64,000 nucleotides of DNA from Neobacillus mesonae (GCA_023715865.1 JAMBOW010000008.1:62001-126000); one strand, 5' to 3'; shown: positions 25,624 through 34,989, numbered from the stretch's first letter. A program made the numbers and translations. Notes: generated from the letters alone by a model not told the origin.

Positions 25624-27120
25624 ATGACCAATCATCATAAAATGCCGGATGATCATCCATCCACCCGATCCAGGAAGCGTTCCTTAATAAGGACGCTGAT
25701 TCTTTGGTTTGTGATTATCAATATACTGTGGCTGACCGGGGTTATTATATATCAGATGAACAAGCCTCTCCCTCCGGGAGTTGCTTATGAAGGACCTATA
25801 CATCATGTACAGGATGTCGAGTTTCTGGCTGATTTGACGTATCCCGCTCCGGAAGAGCCTGAGGGAACCGAGAAGCACGAGCAGCAAATCATTAAACGAA
25901 TGGAACAGGTTGTTCAAGAAGCGGAACAATTCCTCGTGATTGATGTGTTCCTATTCAACAATTACGAGCATACCAACCAGAGCTTTCCGCAAGTAAGCGA
26001 ACGCTTTACTAATCTTCTGGTGGAGAAGAAAACTGCAAACCCTGATATGGATATTGTTTTTATTACCGATGAAGTCAATACCAATTACAACTCCCACCCT
26101 AACGCTTTATTAGAACGTATGAAAAATAACGGAATCCGGGTAGTGATGACTAATGTGGACCCGCTTCGGGATTCAACACCGTTCTATTCCGCCATATGGC
26201 GTACATACTTTAGGTGGTTTGGAGAGACAGGAACGGGATGGCTGCCAAACCTAATGGCGAGTAAAGGCCCTGATGTTACTTTGCGCTCCTATCTGAAGCT
26301 GCTGAATGTGAAAGCCAACCACCGCAAGGTTGTCGTGAGTGAAAAGACAGCGATCGTTTCTTCTGCCAACATTCATGACGCCAGCGTGTACCATTCCAAC
26401 ATTGCCTTTGAAGTATCAGGAGATATTATCGCCGATATACTGAAAGCCGAACAGGCGGCCATGGATCTGTCCGGAGCAGGCAAGCTTCCTGCATACACCC
26501 CTTCAAATAGCCCGAAGACCGGCCCTGTTCGTGTGCGTTACCTGACAGAAGGGAAAGTAGCAGAGCATACCCTTTCTGTAATCAATCAGTCGGAGCAGGG
26601 CGACACCTTGTGGATGGGCATGTTCTATTTAGCGGACAAGGATGTTATGGATGCCCTGCTGCATGCAGCAGAACGCGGAGTTAAAATTCAAATCATACTT
26701 GATCCCAATGAAAATGCCTTTGGCCAAAAGAAAATTGGTATCCCTAATCGTCCGGTAGCGGAGCAGCTGACCACAGAGTCCAATCATAAAATTGAAATCC
26801 GATGGTACAACACGACCAAAGAGCAATACCATACCAAGCTGCTGTATCTTCAGCGGAGCTCCGGCAATCATTTGATGCTGGGGGGATCAGCCAACTTCAC
26901 CCCGCGAAATTTAAACAACTATAATTTAGAAAATAATTTATGGATCGAGGCACCGGCAGACAGCAAGGTAACCCGTAGTGTAGCTCAATATTTTGAACGG
27001 CTCTGGAGCAATAAGGATGGCGAGTTTACGCTTGATCTATCGGCTTATGAGGATCCCACTACCTTTTTTACGGGTATTCTTTATAAAATTCAGTACACTC
27101 TTGGCTTTACTACCTTTTAA
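25624..27120 (+). CDS. Membrane-anchored phospholipase D/cardiolipin synthase-like protein
   Basis: 498-residue PLD-superfamily protein: one N-terminal membrane anchor (about residues 21-44), then two HKD-type half sites, ANHRKVVVSEKTAIVSSAN near residue 233 and YHTKLLYLQ near residue 400 followed by GGSANFTPRNLNN. Such enzymes use a histidine phospho-intermediate to hydrolyse or transfer phosphatidyl groups. It could be a cardiolipin-synthase-type transferase or a hydrolase. Start ATG follows GAAGGGA. It is divergent from the carH-like regulator and carries two CarH-type boxes upstream, suggesting light/B12 control. Confidence 0.82.
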   Translation: MTNHHKMPDDHPSTRSRKRSLIRTLILWFVIINILWLTGVIIYQMNKPLPPGVAYEGPIHHVQDVEFLADLTYPAPEEPEGTEKHEQQIIKRMEQVVQEAEQFLVIDVFLFNNYEHTNQSFPQVSERFTNLLVEKKTANPDMDIVFITDEVNTNYNSHPNALLERMKNNGIRVVMTNVDPLRDSTPFYSAIWRTYFRWFGETGTGWLPNLMASKGPDVTLRSYLKLLNVKANHRKVVVSEKTAIVSSANIHDASVYHSNIAFEVSGDIIADILKAEQAAMDLSGAGKLPAYTPSNSPKTGPVRVRYLTEGKVAEHTLSVINQSEQGDTLWMGMFYLADKDVMDALLHAAERGVKIQIILDPNENAFGQKKIGIPNRPVAEQLTTESNHKIEIRWYNTTKEQYHTKLLYLQRSSGNHLMLGGSANFTPRNLNNYNLENNLWIEAPADSKVTRSVAQYFERLWSNKDGEFTLDLSAYEDPTTFFTGILYKIQYTLGFTTF

Positions 27121-27139
27121 AAGCATAGATATGTTTCCT

Positions 27140-27168
27140 CCGTCGAATACTCTTTTCGGCGGTTTTTT
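27140..27168 (+). terminator. Terminator after the PLD-like gene
   Basis: CCGTCGAA (27140-27147) pairs with TTCGGCGG (27155-27162) with one wobble, then T6. Confidence 0.85.
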
Positions 27169-27206
27169 ATATGCTGCTGACCCCCCATCCAATTTCTAGT
27201 GAACTG

Positions 27207-27253
27207 TTGACATCATGGATTTGATGTGCAAATATGTAACTAACGACCGTTAG
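27207..27253 (+). promoter_or_regulatory. TetR operator and -35 before the SMR operon
   Basis: TTGACA (27207-27212) is a good -35; the -10 is unclear. CTAACGACCGTTAG (27240-27253) is a palindrome with perfect 6-base arms just before the ribosome binding site, a likely operator for the TetR encoded next. Confidence 0.6.
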
Positions 27254-27267
27254 GTAGGTGATTGTTT

Positions 27268-27861
27268 ATGAGCTCAAAATCAATTAAAGAAGCCGCTCTT
27301 ACCCAATTTGCCCTTGAAGGCTACGAAGGTGCTTCGCTGCGTAAGATTGCTGATGAAGTTGGGATAAAAAAGCCTTCCATATACGCTCATTTTAAAAATA
27401 AGGATGATCTGTTCCTGCATGTCGTGGATTACGTTTTTAAGCTGGAACGAAGACGAATTCTTGGCTATTTCGAGCAGCAAATTGGTGACGAGAACAAAAT
27501 CGAAACATGCCTTCGGGGATTTTTTGACTGGTTCCGGGAGGAGTTTGAATCGCAGAATGCAGCCAAGCTGCTGATGAGAGTCAGTTATTTCCCACCGCCG
27601 GCTTTATATAACGAAGTTACCGAAAAGGTGTATCCGTTTCTGGATGGGCTGGAAAGACAGCTCGCCAAATTTCTTATCAGAAATTCATACAACAAGCGCC
27701 AAGCTGAACAAATAGCAATCAGCTTCATGACACTGGTAGATGGTGTCACAGTCGAATTGCTGTATGGAGGTACAGAGCGCTACCAAAAACGAGTCGAGGC
27801 CGCATGGCCCGTGTTCTGGCACGGCATTCTACTATTTAACACAAAGGAGTCATCTTCATGA
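27268..27861 (+). CDS. TetR/AcrR family regulator (YvdT-like)
   Basis: 197-residue regulator. N-terminal helix-turn-helix, ASLRKIADEVGIKKPSIYAHFKNKDDLF at about residues 22-49, is classic TetR; the C-terminal ligand domain is all helical. ATG at 27268 is used, 8 bases after AGGT; the in-frame TTG at 27262 is too close to it. Its stop overlaps the first SMR gene (ATGA), giving the same TetR-SMR-SMR order as B. subtilis yvdT-yvdS-yvdR. Probably represses its own operon. Confidence 0.9.
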   Translation: MSSKSIKEAALTQFALEGYEGASLRKIADEVGIKKPSIYAHFKNKDDLFLHVVDYVFKLERRRILGYFEQQIGDENKIETCLRGFFDWFREEFESQNAAKLLMRVSYFPPPALYNEVTEKVYPFLDGLERQLAKFLIRNSYNKRQAEQIAISFMTLVDGVTVELLYGGTERYQKRVEAAWPVFWHGILLFNTKESSS

Positions 27862-28208
27862 ATCGCAACTGGTTATTTGTCATCCTCGGCGGAATAATTG
27901 AAGTCATCTGGGTTTCCGGTTTGAAGCATGCCGAGACACCGCTGGAGTGGATTGGTACCGCCTTATCTATTGGTATAAGCTTCTGGCTTATCATTCAGGC
28001 TGCCAAGCGTCTGCCTGTCGGAACGGTATATGCCGTTTTTACGGGACTTGGTACGGCCGGAACTGTCATTGCAGAAATGATTATATTCGGCGAACCCTTC
28101 AAATTGTCTAAGGTGCTGCTGATCGCACTCCTGCTGGCTGGAGTCGTTGGACTTAAGCTCGTAACAGATCAGACGTCTAAAGAAGAAACGAAAGGAGGCT
28201 TGTCCTAA
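27858..28208 (+). CDS. Small multidrug resistance (SMR) transporter subunit, YvdS-like
   Basis: 116-residue protein with four hydrophobic helices and the SMR signature: the membrane glutamate in GGIIEVIWVSGLKHAE near residue 14 and PVGTVYAVFTGLGTAGTVI near residue 52. Works as one half of a heterodimeric drug/H+ or guanidinium-type exporter with the next gene. Overlaps both neighbours by a few bases. Confidence 0.9.
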   Translation: MNRNWLFVILGGIIEVIWVSGLKHAETPLEWIGTALSIGISFWLIIQAAKRLPVGTVYAVFTGLGTAGTVIAEMIIFGEPFKLSKVLLIALLLAGVVGLKLVTDQTSKEETKGGLS

Positions 28209-28522
28209 TGGCATGGGCAGCAGTTATTTTGGCAGGTCTCAGCGAAATTATTGGCGTTATTGGTATAAAGGGACTTTCTTCCGGCAAAGGTAAAAAGTAT
28301 TTCCTGCTGATGGGTGTCAGCTTCCTACTCAGCTTCTCTCTCCTCTCCTATGCGATGCAATCGCTATCCATGGGTACGGCATATGCCGTGTGGACCGGAA
28401 TCGGGACAGTGGGAAGCACCATTGTAGGTATGTTTATTTTTGGGGAACCTAAAGAAGCGAGGCGCGTATTGTTTATTGCAATGATATTGTGCTCCGCAGT
28501 CGGACTAAAGCTTATCAGCTAA
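28208..28522 (+). CDS. Small multidrug resistance (SMR) transporter subunit, YvdR-like
   Basis: 104-residue four-helix SMR partner with the membrane glutamate in AGLSEIIGVIGIKG near residue 13 and MGTAYAVWTGIGTVGSTIVG near residue 55. Its ATG overlaps the stop of the first SMR gene (TAATG). Paired SMR proteins usually insert in opposite orientations; the substrate is unknown. Confidence 0.9.
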   Translation: MAWAAVILAGLSEIIGVIGIKGLSSGKGKKYFLLMGVSFLLSFSLLSYAMQSLSMGTAYAVWTGIGTVGSTIVGMFIFGEPKEARRVLFIAMILCSAVGLKLIS

Positions 28523-28530
28523 GAGACGAT

Positions 28531-28592
28531 ATAAGGACAAGGGGCTTTAAAGCGATATTCTCGCAAAGCTTCCTTGTCCTTATTTATTTTTT
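28531..28592 (+). terminator. Terminator after the SMR operon
   Basis: ATAAGGACAAGG (28531-28542) pairs with CCTTGTCCTTAT (28572-28583), extended by GCTTT/AAAGC, followed by a T-rich tail. Confidence 0.85.
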
Positions 28593-28676
28593 AATCGCTG
28601 TTTACATATTCGATTCGTTACTTTTGTTCCATTTTGTAGTGCTTTTCTAAGGAACATCAGCCCTCCTGGTGTAAAG

Positions 28677-28725
28677 TTGTTTCTCATCTTTTTTTACGAT
28701 ATAATTTTTCTGACTCATTAGTCAG
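28677..28725 (+). promoter_or_regulatory. Promoter and TetR operator of the RND efflux operon
   Basis: TTGTTT (28677-28682), 17-base spacer, TATAAT (28700-28705), then the palindrome CTGACTCATTAGTCAG (28710-28725, perfect 6-base arms) at the transcription start. The layout fits autorepression by the TetR protein encoded next. Confidence 0.78.
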
Positions 28726-28763
28726 ATTGAGAACCGTGGAGTTCTAAGAAGGGGGCTTGTGTA

Positions 28764-29681
28764 TTGTCGAACTCAACCACGGATAAGAAAAAACATATTT
28801 TGATTACCGCGCTTCAGCTGTTTTCAACGAAAGGCCCTGCTGCAACTTCCATGCAGGAGATCGCCGAGCTGTGCGGCATTTCCAAGGGAACTCTGTATCT
28901 TCATTACAAATCAAAAGAAGAGCTTCAGGAGAGCGTGGTCAACTACTGCATTCAAACCATTTATGACCAGATTGCAGTTGTGGAACGGGAACGGGAGATG
29001 CCGCCCCGGGATAAGCTGCGCAGACAAATTGAGATTCTGCTTGAGAACTTCCTAGAGCTTAGAGAATTTTTCATTGCACAGCTGCTGGATATGGCCAATC
29101 GGGGGGAGAAGGGCTTTCCTCTGGAAAAATGGCCTGAAGGCATGCTCGCGCATGCCATGAAGCTTTTCAGCCAGAAGATGGTGGATATTTACGGTCCCGA
29201 GGTCCTGCCCTATTCCGTCGACCTTGCTCTTCAGCTTCACAGCATGATGGGGTCGTATTTGAAGCTGATCGTTACCGAGCTGCTGTCCATCCATCTGCAC
29301 CGAATGGCAGAATATTTGGTAGAGACCTTAGATATTCTTGCTGAGGCTAAAATGCGCGAAAATCGGGAGCCTTTTATTCCGAAAGATGTATGGCTGCCAT
29401 GGGTGGAGGAAAACATCCATAAGCATGACTCCAAAAAACATCCTCTATACCTCATTAAAGAAATTCGTCATACGGTCCGGAGCAGCGAGGAAATGCAGGA
29501 ACGTATGCGTGAGGATGTGCTTGAATCCCTTTCCATACTGGAGGATGAATTCTTCGAGCTTAAGCCCCGCCGTGCCATCATTACCGGCATGCTTGCTAAT
29601 CTTGAACAGGTACCGCATGGTCAAGAGCTTCTTCTAGAGCTTCGGGAAGTGTTCGAAATGTATTTAAAGTGGAGAGATTAA
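28764..29681 (+). CDS. TetR/AcrR family regulator of RND efflux
   Basis: 305-residue regulator, longer than most TetR proteins because of a large C-terminal domain. The helix-turn-helix TSMQEIAELCGISKGTLYLHY lies at residues 28-48. Start is TTG, 8 bases after AAGGGGG. It is followed after 40 bases by the SwrC-type pump, matching the B. subtilis yerO-swrC arrangement. Confidence 0.88.
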   Translation: MSNSTTDKKKHILITALQLFSTKGPAATSMQEIAELCGISKGTLYLHYKSKEELQESVVNYCIQTIYDQIAVVEREREMPPRDKLRRQIEILLENFLELREFFIAQLLDMANRGEKGFPLEKWPEGMLAHAMKLFSQKMVDIYGPEVLPYSVDLALQLHSMMGSYLKLIVTELLSIHLHRMAEYLVETLDILAEAKMRENREPFIPKDVWLPWVEENIHKHDSKKHPLYLIKEIRHTVRSSEEMQERMREDVLESLSILEDEFFELKPRRAIITGMLANLEQVPHGQELLLELREVFEMYLKWRD

Positions 29682-29721
29682 CAACCATCTTTTATAAAGA
29701 GAGAGGAGAAGAAATTAAAGA

Positions 29722-32700
29722 ATGAAAGGAATCATTAATTTCTCGCTAAAAAACAAGCTGGCGATATGGATTCTGACGATCATCCTGATTGCTACCGGTT
29801 TATACAGCGGTCTTACGATGAAGCAGGAGACGATACCAAATATCAACGTACCGTTCCTGAGCGTCACTGCCATTTATCCTGGTGCAGCCCCTGAGGCTGT
29901 TGTCGAAGAAGTTACAAAGCCGCTCGAAGAAACGCTCCGTAATGTAGAAGGAATTAAAAATATTACTTCTACTTCTATGGAGAACGTTGCTTCCGTTAAT
30001 ATCGAGTTTGATTATGGAGCCAATCTGGATAACGCTACGGCTGCCGTGCGCGAGGTACTGAACGATGTTCAGCTGCCAGACAATGCACAGAAGCCGACGA
30101 TTTCCAAATTCAGCATTAACTCCTTCCCTGTCGCTTCTATCAGCTTGTCTGGTAAGAACGGGGAGTCTCTGGAGGACTTGACCCGCATTGCGGAGAATGA
30201 CATTGCTCCTGCCTTTGAGGATGTAGACGGTGTCGCTTCTGTTCAAGTATCCGGACAATTCACCAGAGAGGTATCACTAAAATTTGATGATGCCAAAATG
30301 GCAGAGCTGGGACTCACACAAGAAACGGTACAAAATATCGTTCAAGCTTCTTCCATGCGTGCCCCTCTTGGTCTCTTCAATCTAGATGATGCCGAGAAGG
30401 CTGTCGTTGTTGACGGCAACATTATCAGCATTGATGACCTGGAGAACCTTGAGATTCCAGCCGTTCCAAGCGGAGCCGGTGCTGGTGCAAGTCAAGGTCA
30501 AAATGCACCGGATGCTGGCGCAGGAGAAGGACAAGGTCAGACTGCACCCGAAGCTGGCGCAGGTGCTGGAACGGATGCCAATGCAGGAGGAGCTGCAGGA
30601 GCAGGTGCGGGTGCAGCTGCCGCCGGTATACCGACAGTGAAGCTCAGCGAAATTGCCGATATTGAAGTCATCGGCCAAGCTGAATCCGTTTCTCGTACGA
30701 ACGGTGCAGAGTCTCTCGGATTTGCCATCGTTAAATCAAACGATGCTAACACAGTAGATGTCGTAAACGGCATTAAAGATGCATCCGCTGAACTAGAAGG
30801 CTTGTATGATAACATTAATTTGGATGTACTGCTTGACCAAGGTCAGCCGATTGAGGATTCCGTACATACGATGCTGTCCAAAGCAATGTACGGTGCGCTT
30901 TTTGCCATTATCATTATCCTGATCTTCCTGCGTGACTGGCGTTCAACGCTCATATCCGTTATTTCCATCCCACTGTCCCTGCTCATTGCACTTACAGTGC
31001 TGAATATGATGGATATTACGCTTAACGTCATGACCTTGGGTGCGATGACCGTAGCCATCGGCCGGGTTGTCGATGACTCCATTGTCGTTATCGAGAACAT
31101 ATACAGGCGGCTTGCTCATTCTGAAGAGAAGCTAAAAGGCCGCGAGCTGATATTGTCCGCGACACGCGAAATGTTCGTACCGATCATGTCCTCCACGATC
31201 GTTACCATTGCCGTATTCCTTCCGCTTGCCCTTGTCAGCGGTATGGTCGGCGAATTGTTTATGCCGTTTGCCCTGACTATGGTGTTTGCTTTGCTTGCTT
31301 CCTTGGTAGTAGCGATTACCATCGTGCCGGCAATGGCACACTCTCTATTCAGAGGCGGACTCAAGAACAAGGTTAATCATGATGAGAAGCCGGGCAAATT
31401 GGCCGGTGGATATAAGAATATTCTGAATTGGACACTGAACCACAAGTCCATTACCATTATCGCAGCCGTAGTTCTGCTGGTCGGCAGCTTATTCCTTACC
31501 CGCTTTATCGGTACGAGCTTCATTCCGGAGCAAGGCATGAACTACACCCTGGTAACCTACAGCCCTGAGCCGGGAGCAACACAGGAGACGGTTGAAGAGC
31601 GTACGCTTTCCGTTGAAGAATTCATTCTGAATTCCGAAGGCGTGAAGAGCATGCAGTACTCCGTAGGCGGCGGAAATCCAATGGCAGCCATGGGCGGTTC
31701 GTCCAATTCAGGCCTCTTCTATCTGATCTTTGAAGATGGAGTAAGCATATCTGAAGCAACCGAACCGATTATAGAAGGACTTCAAGAACGTGTGCCGGAA
31801 GGTGAATGGTCCACTCTGGATATGGCTAGCGGAATGGGTGGAAACACACTCACCGTCAGCGTGTTCGGTGACAATGCAGAACAAATTAAACCCGTCGCTG
31901 ACGACATCCTTGAAGTTGTGAAGGCTGATACAGAGAACTTCGAAAAAGCAGAATCTACGCTTGAAGAAGGCTATGATCAATATACGCTTGTAGCAGATCA
32001 ACAAAAACTGAGCTCGCTTGGTCTGACAGCCGGTCAGCTGGCTATGGCGCTTGCTCCGCAAAATGAGCGTCCTGTACTGACTGAGGTTGAAGTTGATGGC
32101 AAGAACTATAATGTGTATATCGAAACAGAACAAAAACAATACGCTAGTATTAATGAAATCGAAGAAGAAACGATTACTTCACCGCTCGGAATCGAGGTTC
32201 CAATCGGTGACGTTGCTACCGTGGAAGAAGGTACAGCACCGGCCTCCATTATGCAAATTGATGGGGAAACAGTCGTTCAGGTAACGGCAAACATCCTTTC
32301 TGCTGACGTAGGATCCGCTTCTGCCAATGTAGAAGATGCTGTCAGCAATATGGATCTTCCAGAAGGTGTACACGTTGAATTCGGCGGTGTAACGGAGCAG
32401 ATCAATGAAACATTCTCGCAGCTCGGCCTAGCTATGCTTGCTGCCATTGCGATCGTCTACTTTGTTCTCGTTGTTACCTTTGGCGGAGGTCTTGCTCCAT
32501 TTGCAATTCTGTTCTCCCTGCCATTCACCGTTATCGGTGCACTGGTCGGATTGCTTATTACAGGCGAGACTCTCAACGTATCGTCACTCATGGGGGCACT
32601 CATGCTCATTGGTATCGTTGTAACCAATGCGATCGTCTTGATCGACCGTGTTATTCATAAAGAAAATGAAGGAATGTCCACAAGAGAAGCCTTGCTTGAA

Positions 32701-32925
32701 GCGGGAACTACCCGTCTTCGCCCAATCCTGATGACCGCACTGGCGACCATTGGTGCGCTCTTGCCGCTCGTCTTTGGATGGGAAAACAGTGCAGGTATTA
32801 TCTCGAAAGGACTTGGTGTTACGGTTATCGGCGGTCTGATCAGCTCCACGCTGCTGACGCTGGTTATCGTACCAATCGTGTATGAGATCCTGTCCAGATT
32901 TAAAAAGAAACGGATCGAGGATTAA
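29722..32925 (+). CDS. swrC: RND family efflux pump (SwrC/AcrB type)
   Basis: 1067-residue proton-driven exporter with twelve membrane helices in two halves, large extracellular loops, and the TM4 charged motif GRVVDDSIVVIENIYR near residue 449. B. subtilis SwrC (1065 residues) exports surfactin and is needed for swarming; here a lipopeptide or drug substrate is only inferred. A Gly/Ala/Gln-rich low-complexity stretch (residues about 250-302, bases 30470-30625) interrupts the first extracellular domain. ATG follows GAGAGGAG. Confidence 0.93.
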   Translation: MKGIINFSLKNKLAIWILTIILIATGLYSGLTMKQETIPNINVPFLSVTAIYPGAAPEAVVEEVTKPLEETLRNVEGIKNITSTSMENVASVNIEFDYGANLDNATAAVREVLNDVQLPDNAQKPTISKFSINSFPVASISLSGKNGESLEDLTRIAENDIAPAFEDVDGVASVQVSGQFTREVSLKFDDAKMAELGLTQETVQNIVQASSMRAPLGLFNLDDAEKAVVVDGNIISIDDLENLEIPAVPSGAGAGASQGQNAPDAGAGEGQGQTAPEAGAGAGTDANAGGAAGAGAGAAAAGIPTVKLSEIADIEVIGQAESVSRTNGAESLGFAIVKSNDANTVDVVNGIKDASAELEGLYDNINLDVLLDQGQPIEDSVHTMLSKAMYGALFAIIIILIFLRDWRSTLISVISIPLSLLIALTVLNMMDITLNVMTLGAMTVAIGRVVDDSIVVIENIYRRLAHSEEKLKGRELILSATREMFVPIMSSTIVTIAVFLPLALVSGMVGELFMPFALTMVFALLASLVVAITIVPAMAHSLFRGGLKNKVNHDEKPGKLAGGYKNILNWTLNHKSITIIAAVVLLVGSLFLTRFIGTSFIPEQGMNYTLVTYSPEPGATQETVEERTLSVEEFILNSEGVKSMQYSVGGGNPMAAMGGSSNSGLFYLIFEDGVSISEATEPIIEGLQERVPEGEWSTLDMASGMGGNTLTVSVFGDNAEQIKPVADDILEVVKADTENFEKAESTLEEGYDQYTLVADQQKLSSLGLTAGQLAMALAPQNERPVLTEVEVDGKNYNVYIETEQKQYASINEIEEETITSPLGIEVPIGDVATVEEGTAPASIMQIDGETVVQVTANILSADVGSASANVEDAVSNMDLPEGVHVEFGGVTEQINETFSQLGLAMLAAIAIVYFVLVVTFGGGLAPFAILFSLPFTVIGALVGLLITGETLNVSSLMGALMLIGIVVTNAIVLIDRVIHKENEGMSTREALLEAGTTRLRPILMTALATIGALLPLVFGWENSAGIISKGLGVTVIGGLISSTLLTLVIVPIVYEILSRFKKKRIED

Positions 32926-32963
32926 TCCTTCGTTAGATAGAACCGATTCATAGCAAGCTTTAC

Positions 32964-33013
32964 AAGCTCCAAGGATCAGGACTCATCGTAGTCTGGATCT
33001 TTGGAGCTTTTTT
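32964..33013 (+). terminator. Terminator after swrC
   Basis: AAGCTCCAA (32964-32972) pairs with TTGGAGCTT (33001-33009), with GATC and GACT/AGTC pairings inside, then T6. Confidence 0.9.
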
Positions 33014-33128
33014 ATGGAACTTAAGATATTGCGATATAATAGATATATTGGTCCAACCTACGAGAGTTATGCTCCAATCCCGGCCTTTTTATAAGGGCAG
33101 AATTGAATGTAAAGGAGCTCAGGGAGAA

Positions 33129-34085
33129 ATGAATACAGCTAAGAGAAACATGGTCACCACCGTTACTCTTAATGCGGCACTGGACAAGGTATACACTGTG
33201 CCGCATTTTGATCTGGACCGCGTCCACCGTGTAAACGGCGCGGTCACTGTACCGGGCGGCAAAGGCGTTAACGCTGCCCGAGTGCTGCGCGCGCTTGCCG
33301 TTCCGGTGCGCGCTACCGGGTTTGTTGCCGGTCACACGGGCCGGCAAGTGGTGGAGCTGCTGCAGTCCGAAGGGATTGCAGCTGATTTTGTAGAAGCCGC
33401 GTCCGGTGAAACGCGGCTTGCTCTGACGGTGCTCGATCCGGCATCGAGCACTCAAACGGAGCTCATCGAGGCGGGACCTTGCATCACCGCTGATGAGCTC
33501 GCGGCGCTTCGCCGCAAAGTGGAGACCCTGGCGCGGGACTCCGCCTGGGTCGTCTTCTCGGGCAGCTTGCCTGAAGGCTGCCCGCCCGCTTTATACGCCG
33601 AGCTGATTCAGCTGGCGAAGGCGCAGGGCGCCCGCACCGCGCTCGATGCGAGCGGTGCGGCGCTTGAGCTTGGGCTCGCGGGCGGCCCGGATCTCGTGAA
33701 GCCGAACGCTGAGGAAGCGGCCCGCTTCGCCGGTATAGCAGAGTGCAGCCTTGCTACAGCGGGGACAGCAGCGAGTATGCTTGTGGAGGCGGGAGCGGGG
33801 CTTGCCGTTGTCTCGCTCGGCGCTGAGGGTGCTTTTGCCGCCACTTCGGAAGCAAACTATCGGGTCACCGTTCCAGACATAGACATTATCAGTCCCCTAG
33901 GCAGCGGTGATGCTATGGTTGCAGGACTTGTCGCTGCTTCCATCCGCAAGGACAGAGATCTTCCCGCTGTTCTCACATACGGAGCGGCCTGCGGTACAGC
34001 TTGTGCCCTCCATCCCATGGCAGGCGTTGTGACCCCTGCAGATGTTGAAGCACTGGAGCGAATGATAACGGTTCAGCCCATATGA
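33129..34085 (+). CDS. PfkB-family 1-phosphofructokinase/hexose-phosphate kinase
   Basis: 318-residue ribokinase-fold kinase. N-terminal TLNAALDKVYTV, the sugar-binding PGGKGVNAARVLRAL near residue 44 and the catalytic anion-hole motif SPLGSGDAMVAG near residue 258. Closest by style to 1-phosphofructokinase/tagatose-6-phosphate kinase, but no PTS gene is next to it, so the substrate is open. ATG at 33129 lies after AAAGGAG and AGGGAG. The middle of the gene (33500-33850) is markedly GC-rich. Confidence 0.85.
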   Translation: MNTAKRNMVTTVTLNAALDKVYTVPHFDLDRVHRVNGAVTVPGGKGVNAARVLRALAVPVRATGFVAGHTGRQVVELLQSEGIAADFVEAASGETRLALTVLDPASSTQTELIEAGPCITADELAALRRKVETLARDSAWVVFSGSLPEGCPPALYAELIQLAKAQGARTALDASGAALELGLAGGPDLVKPNAEEAARFAGIAECSLATAGTAASMLVEAGAGLAVVSLGAEGAFAATSEANYRVTVPDIDIISPLGSGDAMVAGLVAASIRKDRDLPAVLTYGAACGTACALHPMAGVVTPADVEALERMITVQPI

Positions 34086-34091
34086 AACACA

Positions 34092-34131
34092 AAATCTCCT
34101 TCTCGCTCAATCATGAGAGAAGGAGATTTTT
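34092..34131. terminator. Bidirectional terminator between the PfkB and DJ-1/PfpI genes
   Basis: AAATCTCCTTCTC (34092-34104) pairs with GAGAAGGAGATTT (34117-34129), followed by T on the plus strand and TTTT on the minus strand, between convergent genes. Confidence 0.85.
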
Positions 34132-34150
34132 CAATTTCTAAATATAGGAT

Positions 34151-34777
34151 CTACACGAGGCTTCTATCATCAAGAAGCATTTCATACTCCATATCCTTTG
34201 CTGCAGCAAGTGCTGCATCGATACCGAGCATATGTTGAACAAGATAGAATGCCATTGGAATTCCTGTAGAAATACCGCCAGAGGTAATAATATTCCCATC
34301 GACTATATACTTAGCGTACTCCTCAATATGTATATCCCGATGCTGATATGTCATTCGCATTCGCTCCACGCTTGCTTCACCCGTTGTTGCTCTTTTGCCG
34401 TCAAGCAGGCCCGCTTCTGCAAGAACAAATGCACCGGTACAAACCGAAGCTGTCCATGTTGCCTTGGCTGCCTGATGCCTGACCCATTCCAGCACACATC
34501 TGTTTTGGCTCAGCTTTCGGGTTCCGTAGCCCCCCGGGACGATCAAAACATCATAATAAGGCGCCGATGCGAGACTGTGATCGGCAAGCACCTTCAACCC
34601 GTTTCGAGTAGAAATCTGCCCGCCATGCTCTGAAACGGTCGTTACATGAAAAGGCTCGAGCAAATCATTTTCTCCGCTAGCCTTACCTACGACCAGAGAA
34701 AACACCTGAATGGGTCCTGCAAAATCCAACAGCTCTACATCATCAAATAGTAATACCCCTACTTTGATCGGCTTCAC
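34151..34777 (-). CDS. DJ-1/PfpI family protein (class I GATase-like)
   Basis: 208-residue protein with VGVLLFDDVELLDFAGPIQVF at the N-terminus, VPGGYGTRKL near residue 85 and the nucleophile-elbow cysteine in ASVCTGAFVLAEAGLL near residue 113. This matches isonitrile-hydratase or GlxA-N-terminal-domain-like members; no AraC domain is attached. The chemical role is not determined. Divergent from moaA. Confidence 0.82.
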   Translation of the reverse strand: MKPIKVGVLLFDDVELLDFAGPIQVFSLVVGKASGENDLLEPFHVTTVSEHGGQISTRNGLKVLADHSLASAPYYDVLIVPGGYGTRKLSQNRCVLEWVRHQAAKATWTASVCTGAFVLAEAGLLDGKRATTGEASVERMRMTYQHRDIHIEEYAKYIVDGNIITSGGISTGIPMAFYLVQHMLGIDAALAAAKDMEYEMLLDDRSLV

Positions 34778-34989
34778 TTTCTATTCCACTCCTCATATAC
34801 GTTTAAGTCCTACGTGAACTTCTTCATGTACACTTGGTTCTGCCATGCAATAGCCGGCAAAGTGCAAATCTAGGTGGAATTAATACAAAATCCTTGTCTG
34901 TAAATGAAAGGGCATTGTATGCTATGGTATTATTATAGAATGAATTTCATAAGCGTAAATATTATTCGTTAAGGGAAGGTGGATCTGGA

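Noticed and set aside
30470..30640. Repetitive DNA resembling a tandem repeat or CRISPR
   Set aside because: The repeats are imperfect and in frame, encoding Gly/Ala-rich protein inside the RND pump.
33500..33850. GC-rich block in the PfkB gene as a horizontally acquired island
   Set aside because: The PfkB reading is continuous and no mobile-element borders or direct repeats are seen; local GC alone is weak evidence.
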